A stretch of DNA of 7,802 nucleotides from positions 1 through 7,802 of the forward strand of contig CAZXIT010000041.1 in NCBI GenBank assembly GCA_964640775.1, written 5' to 3'. The notes beneath the pieces are model-generated. The model made no database searches. It was given only the letters and a program-made list of their open reading frames with translations, and was not told the DNA's origin. The DNA is from CAYMUN01 sp964640775. Lineage in GTDB: Bacteria; Patescibacteriota; Saccharimonadia; Saccharimonadales; UBA4665. A program made the translations under genes and the position numbers. Positions 6,388 to 7,802 of the stretch are shown here, piece after piece; within the stretch, counting starts at the first letter, position 1; each line of letters begins with the position of its first letter.

Positions 6388-6408
6388 CCCTGTCAAGGCG
6401 GACCTGCT
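6382..6408 (-). promoter_or_regulatory. leader element copy 2, upstream of rplC
   Basis: On the minus strand this is AGCAGGTC, CG, CCTTGACAGGG, GT, GGAA. It matches the element upstream of rpsJ at 22 of 26 aligned bases with one single-base gap. The hairpin is CCGCC with GGTGG (6384-6401), including one G-T wobble, closing on a loop that contains TTGACAGG. It starts 77 bases before the rplC ATG and does not cover its ribosome binding site. It probably acts as a protein-binding leader for rplC and the genes after it; that role is inference from position and from recurrence. Confidence 0.55.
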
Positions 6409-6434
6409 ATCGCAAACCAAGCAACTGTCTTACG

Positions 6435-6474
6435 AAGATACCATAACAGAGTACCATGTCTCCATTACCCCAGT
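6435..6474 (-). promoter_or_regulatory. possible second promoter driving rplC onward
   Basis: Two weak candidates overlap here on the minus strand. One is an extended -10, TGG-TATCTT (6435-6443), similar in layout to the better rpsJ promoter TGG-TATAAT. The other is TTGACT (about 6469-6474) followed after 18 bases by TACTCT. Either would start transcription shortly before leader copy 2. A promoter here would make rplC onward partly independent of rpsJ, but neither match is strong. Confidence 0.35.
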
Positions 6475-6490
6475 CAACCCGTTGCAAATT

Positions 6491-6991
6491 CTACATACTG
6501 TCGAGCGTCGTTTTGGGGAGAATACCGAGCCGCTCTAGATCTACCATCGATAAGCCGGCATACGGCCCTGAAGCCGGGCTGTGTGCTGCGGATTGGGGCC
6601 GTTCCGTTGGCGCTCTTGATTGCCCTGCGTTAAAAGTACCAACCCTATTCTCCTCTTGTGACGATTTGATTACACTCGCCACAATCGTCTGTAACGCCCT
6701 CTTATCAATTTCTAGTGGCTCTCGTGTGCGCGACGTTGTGGTAGAAAGCTCCAGGGCGAGGTCGTCTAAGCCAGCCGACGCGCCACGCTCGTCCCCCTTG
6801 AATTGCCTAAGCGGCAACACGATTACATCATACTCCTCGCCACGCTTGCTAACGGTTAATGAACCGGTCACCGCAACCCCGGTGGCATCTAATGCCTGCC
6901 ACTCTTCAGGTGCAAAAGGAGGCACGGGCCTGAGGATACCGCGGCCTTCATATTCTCCAGTTTGTATAATTGGTTCAGCTTCTCTTGTCAT
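6491..6991 (-). CDS. unrecognised acidic protein between rpsJ and rplC
   Basis: I do not recognise this 166-residue protein. It starts four bases after the rpsJ TAG and ends in TAG, in the same direction as the operon. There is no signal peptide, membrane segment or Cys/His cluster. Residues 28-66 look like a small folded unit (APEEWQALDATGVAVTGSLT, then a predicted strand YDVIVLPL), 67-82 are acidic, 89-112 look helical (EIDKRALQTIVASVIKSSQ), 117-145 are a Ser/Ala/Pro/Gly linker, and the end is SMVDLERLGILPK. It is net acidic, unlike its rRNA-binding neighbours. Six of its 13 arginines use AGA/AGG against none of nine in rpsJ, and it also uses ATA, CTA and CGA, so its codon use differs from its neighbours. 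No Shine-Dalgarno precedes the ATG, so expression may depend on coupling to rpsJ. This fits a weakly expressed or acquired gene; a spurious ORF is possible but its placement argues against that. Confidence 0.6.
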   Translation of the reverse strand: MTREAEPIIQTGEYEGRGILRPVPPFAPEEWQALDATGVAVTGSLTVSKRGEEYDVIVLPLRQFKGDERGASAGLDDLALELSTTTSRTREPLEIDKRALQTIVASVIKSSQEENRVGTFNAGQSRAPTERPQSAAHSPASGPYAGLSMVDLERLGILPKTTLDSM

Positions 6992-6995
6992 TTGG

Positions 6996-7325
6996 CTACA
7001 TCTTGATTTCGACGTCGCAGCCAGCCGGGAGGGAGAGGTTCATCAGGCTGTCGATAGTCTTGGGTGTCGGCTCGAAAACATCAATCAAGCGCTTGTGGAC
7101 GCGCATTTCAAACTGTTCGCGGCCTTTTTTATAGACATGGGGGCTTTTGACCACCGTAAAGGTACTCCGCCGGGTTGGCAGCGGGATCGGGCCGGCCAGT
7201 GAAGCACCGGTGCGGAGCGCGGTATCAATGATCTGTTTGGCGGCCTGGTCGATCACTTTGTGATCATAAGCCTTGAGGCGAATTCGGATCCGCTGCTTAG
7301 CATCTGGTTTAACGGCGTCTGCCAT
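6996..7325 (-). CDS. rpsJ: 30S ribosomal protein S10 (NusE)
   Basis: S10 lies in the 30S head and, with NusB, is the NusE partner in transcription antitermination. The start chosen is the ATG giving MADAVKPDAKQRIRIRLKAY: an AAGGA site lies nine bases upstream and the conserved QRIRIRLKAYDHK follows at residues 11-23. The open frame extends to a TTG/ATG about 16 codons upstream, but that would run through the leader hairpin. Family blocks are GPIPLPT (45-51), KSPHVYKKGREQFEMR (60-75), HKRLIDV and SLPAGCDVEIK. Length is 109 against about 102, the excess being an N-terminal MADAVKPDA. It follows tuf as in the usual str-S10 order, but the next gene is not rplC. Confidence 0.97.
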   Translation of the reverse strand: MADAVKPDAKQRIRIRLKAYDHKVIDQAAKQIIDTALRTGASLAGPIPLPTRRSTFTVVKSPHVYKKGREQFEMRVHKRLIDVFEPTPKTIDSLMNLSLPAGCDVEIKM

Positions 7326-7339
7326 AGGTGGTGTTCCTT
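7326..7339 (-). promoter_or_regulatory. rpsJ ribosome binding site
   Basis: AAGGA (7335-7339) precedes the rpsJ ATG by nine bases and sets its start. A second GGAGG (7341-7345) lies 15 bases upstream and is part of the 3' arm of the leader hairpin, so it is too far for normal use but close enough that folding could affect initiation. Confidence 0.65.
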
Positions 7340-7363
7340 CCCTCCCTGTCAGGGAGACCTGCT
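7338..7363 (-). promoter_or_regulatory. leader element copy 1, upstream of rpsJ
   Basis: On the minus strand this is AGCAGGTC, TC, CCTGACAGGG, AG, GGAA. The hairpin CTCCCT-GAC-AGGGAG is perfect over six pairs (7342-7356) and may extend by a T-G wobble. Its 3' flank merges into the rpsJ ribosome binding site. Compared with copy 2 upstream of rplC, the flank AGCAGGTC and the loop region are kept while stem bases change and still pair. This suggests a structured site under selection, most likely bound by one of the operon's r-proteins. The binding partner is inferred, not seen. Confidence 0.6.
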
Positions 7364-7389
7364 GTAACATCAAACTTGTTTTTCAAAGA

Positions 7390-7402
7390 TGACTTTTAGT
7401 CA
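7390..7402 (-). repeat. small hairpin in rpsJ leader
   Basis: TGACT-AAA-AGTCA is a perfect five-pair inverted repeat between the rpsJ promoter and leader element copy 1. It would be near the 5' end of the transcript. A role as a 5' stabilising hairpin is possible but not shown by the sequence. Confidence 0.35.
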
Positions 7403-7412
7403 GCAAAATTTA

Positions 7413-7448
7413 ATTATATTGTAATAACATTATACCACATAGTGTCAA
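7413..7448 (-). promoter_or_regulatory. rpsJ promoter region (extended -10)
   Basis: The minus strand has TGG-TATAAT (-10 at 7429-7434, TGG at 7435-7437), a perfect -10 with the extended TGn element. No good -35 lies 16-18 bases upstream; the extended -10 would compensate. A perfect TTGACA (7443-7448) sits only eight bases before that -10, so it is wrongly spaced for it. It is 19 bases from TACAAT and 24 from a second TATAAT (7413-7418), so an overlapping start is possible. Transcription would begin near 7421-7405 and leave a leader of about 80-95 bases. Confidence 0.65.
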
Positions 7449-7495
7449 ACACCCGGATATCTTGATTAGCTATGGGGTTTTTAGAGGCTTCCCTG

Positions 7496-7517
7496 CTATG
7501 TCAATATGTTGACATAG
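7496..7517 (-). repeat. perfect inverted repeat in tuf-rpsJ spacer
   Basis: CTATGTCAA-CATA-TTGACATAG has nine perfect pairs around a four-base loop. There is no T-run after it, so it is not a clear terminator; it could stabilise the tuf mRNA 3' end or be a protein-binding operator. It lies just downstream of the tuf terminator hairpin. Confidence 0.5.
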
Positions 7518-7519
7518 GC

Positions 7520-7547
7520 AAAGAGCCTCCCAAGGGAGAGGCTCTTT
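7520..7547 (-). terminator. likely tuf terminator hairpin
   Basis: AAAGAGCCTC pairs perfectly over ten bases with GAGGCTCTTT around the loop TCCCTTGG, starting 20 bases after the tuf stop. The T tract is only the three T of CTCTTT that belong to the stem, so termination may be partial. A later AGCCTC (within 7482-7490) could pair with GAGGCT instead, enclosing the second inverted repeat. Confidence 0.65.
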
Positions 7548-7566
7548 CAGGCAGTACAGGATTGTA

Positions 7567-7802
7567 CTATTTGACGATCTTGGTGACGACGCCCGCGCCG
7601 ACGGTGCGGCCGCCCTCGCGGATAGCGAAGCGGAGGCCTTGCTCCATAGCGATAGGTGCGAGCAGCTTGACCTTAAAGGTGATGGTGTCGCCGGGCATGA
7701 CCATTTCTTTGTCGGCTGGCAATTCGACTTCACCGGTTACGTCCGTAGTACGGAAGTAAAACTGCGGCTTGTAGCCCTTAAAGAATGGCGTGTGACGGCC
7801 GC
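7567..7802 (-). CDS. tuf: elongation factor Tu, 3' part only (runs off window)
   Basis: EF-Tu is the GTPase that brings aminoacyl-tRNA to the ribosomal A site. Only the last 77 codons are present, corresponding to the end of domain III. The visible sequence begins GRHTPFFKGYKPQFYFR, continues with TTDVTGEVELP and KEMVMPGDTITFKVKLL, and ends AMEQGLRFAIREGGRTVGAG with VVTKIVK and a TAG stop. These are invariant EF-Tu blocks, so the call is firm although the GTPase domain is outside the window. A strong hairpin follows and then the rpsJ promoter, placing tuf as the last gene of a str-like unit just ahead of the S10 operon. Confidence 0.97.
   Translation of the reverse strand, partial: GRHTPFFKGYKPQFYFRTTDVTGEVELPADKEMVMPGDTITFKVKLLAPIAMEQGLRFAIREGGRTVGAGVVTKIVK

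Noticed and set aside
6456..7202. A 248-codon plus-strand ORF across the unrecognised gene and most of rpsJ
   Set aside because: Its 3' part lies antisense to the clearly real rpsJ, its protein has no recognisable features, and the minus-strand ORF in the same place fits the operon.
6382..7363. The two leader copies as ends of a transposon carrying rpsJ and the unrecognised gene
   Set aside because: They are direct repeats with a preserved hairpin, each placed just ahead of an r-protein gene, and there is no transposase; a regulatory site explains them better, though a duplication origin is still possible.
7326..7373. An upstream TTG or ATG start for rpsJ
   Set aside because: It would add 16 residues translated through the leader hairpin and has no ribosome binding site; the ATG at 7325 has AAGGA nine bases upstream.
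7429..7448. TTGACA plus TATAAT as a standard -35/-10 pair
   Set aside because: They are only eight bases apart, so they cannot serve the same start; the extended -10 explains the promoter better.

Overview
The window is a dense ribosomal-protein locus read entirely from the minus strand, so transcription runs from high to low coordinates. It is a bacterial str/S10/spc arrangement: the end of tuf (EF-Tu), then rpsJ (S10), a small unrecognised gene, rplC-rplD-rplW-rplB-rpsS-rplV-rpsC-rplP-rpmC (rest of the S10 operon), and rpsQ-rplN-rplX-rplE-rpsN (start of the spc operon, with rpsN cut by the window edge). Balanced GC, lysine/alanine/glutamate-rich tails on several proteins and the general look of the proteins suggest a Candidate Phyla Radiation bacterium, perhaps a Saccharibacterium. 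That placement is inference from memory of the protein families, not a computed phylogeny. Stops are TAA, TAG and one TGA, with no in-frame TGA, so nothing points to the UGA-glycine code of some CPR lineages.

Layout: tuf 3' end (7567-7802); a 241-base tuf-rpsJ spacer with a strong hairpin, a second perfect inverted repeat, an extended -10 promoter and an untranslated leader; rpsJ (6996-7325); an unrecognised acidic 166-residue ORF four bases after rpsJ (6491-6991); a 159-base spacer with a possible second promoter and another leader; then thirteen r-protein genes from 6331 down to 1 with essentially no intergenic DNA. Seven of the junctions among these thirteen genes are TAATG, where the stop and start codons share one base, which suggests strong translational coupling.

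The most interesting signal is non-coding. The leaders of rpsJ and rplC carry the same element of about 26 bases: AGCAGGTC, a hairpin 5' strand ending in CCT, a GAC-containing loop, AGGG, and GGAA. The hairpin stems differ in sequence but both still pair. This looks like an r-protein autoregulatory leader present twice, once for each half of an S10 operon that has been split by the unrecognised gene and a new promoter. I know of no named leader family matching it. The genes together supply proteins of the peptidyl-transferase centre (L2, L3, L4, L16), exit tunnel (L4, L22, L23, L24, L29), central protuberance (L5) and 30S head (S3, S10, S14, S19), plus S17 and L14.
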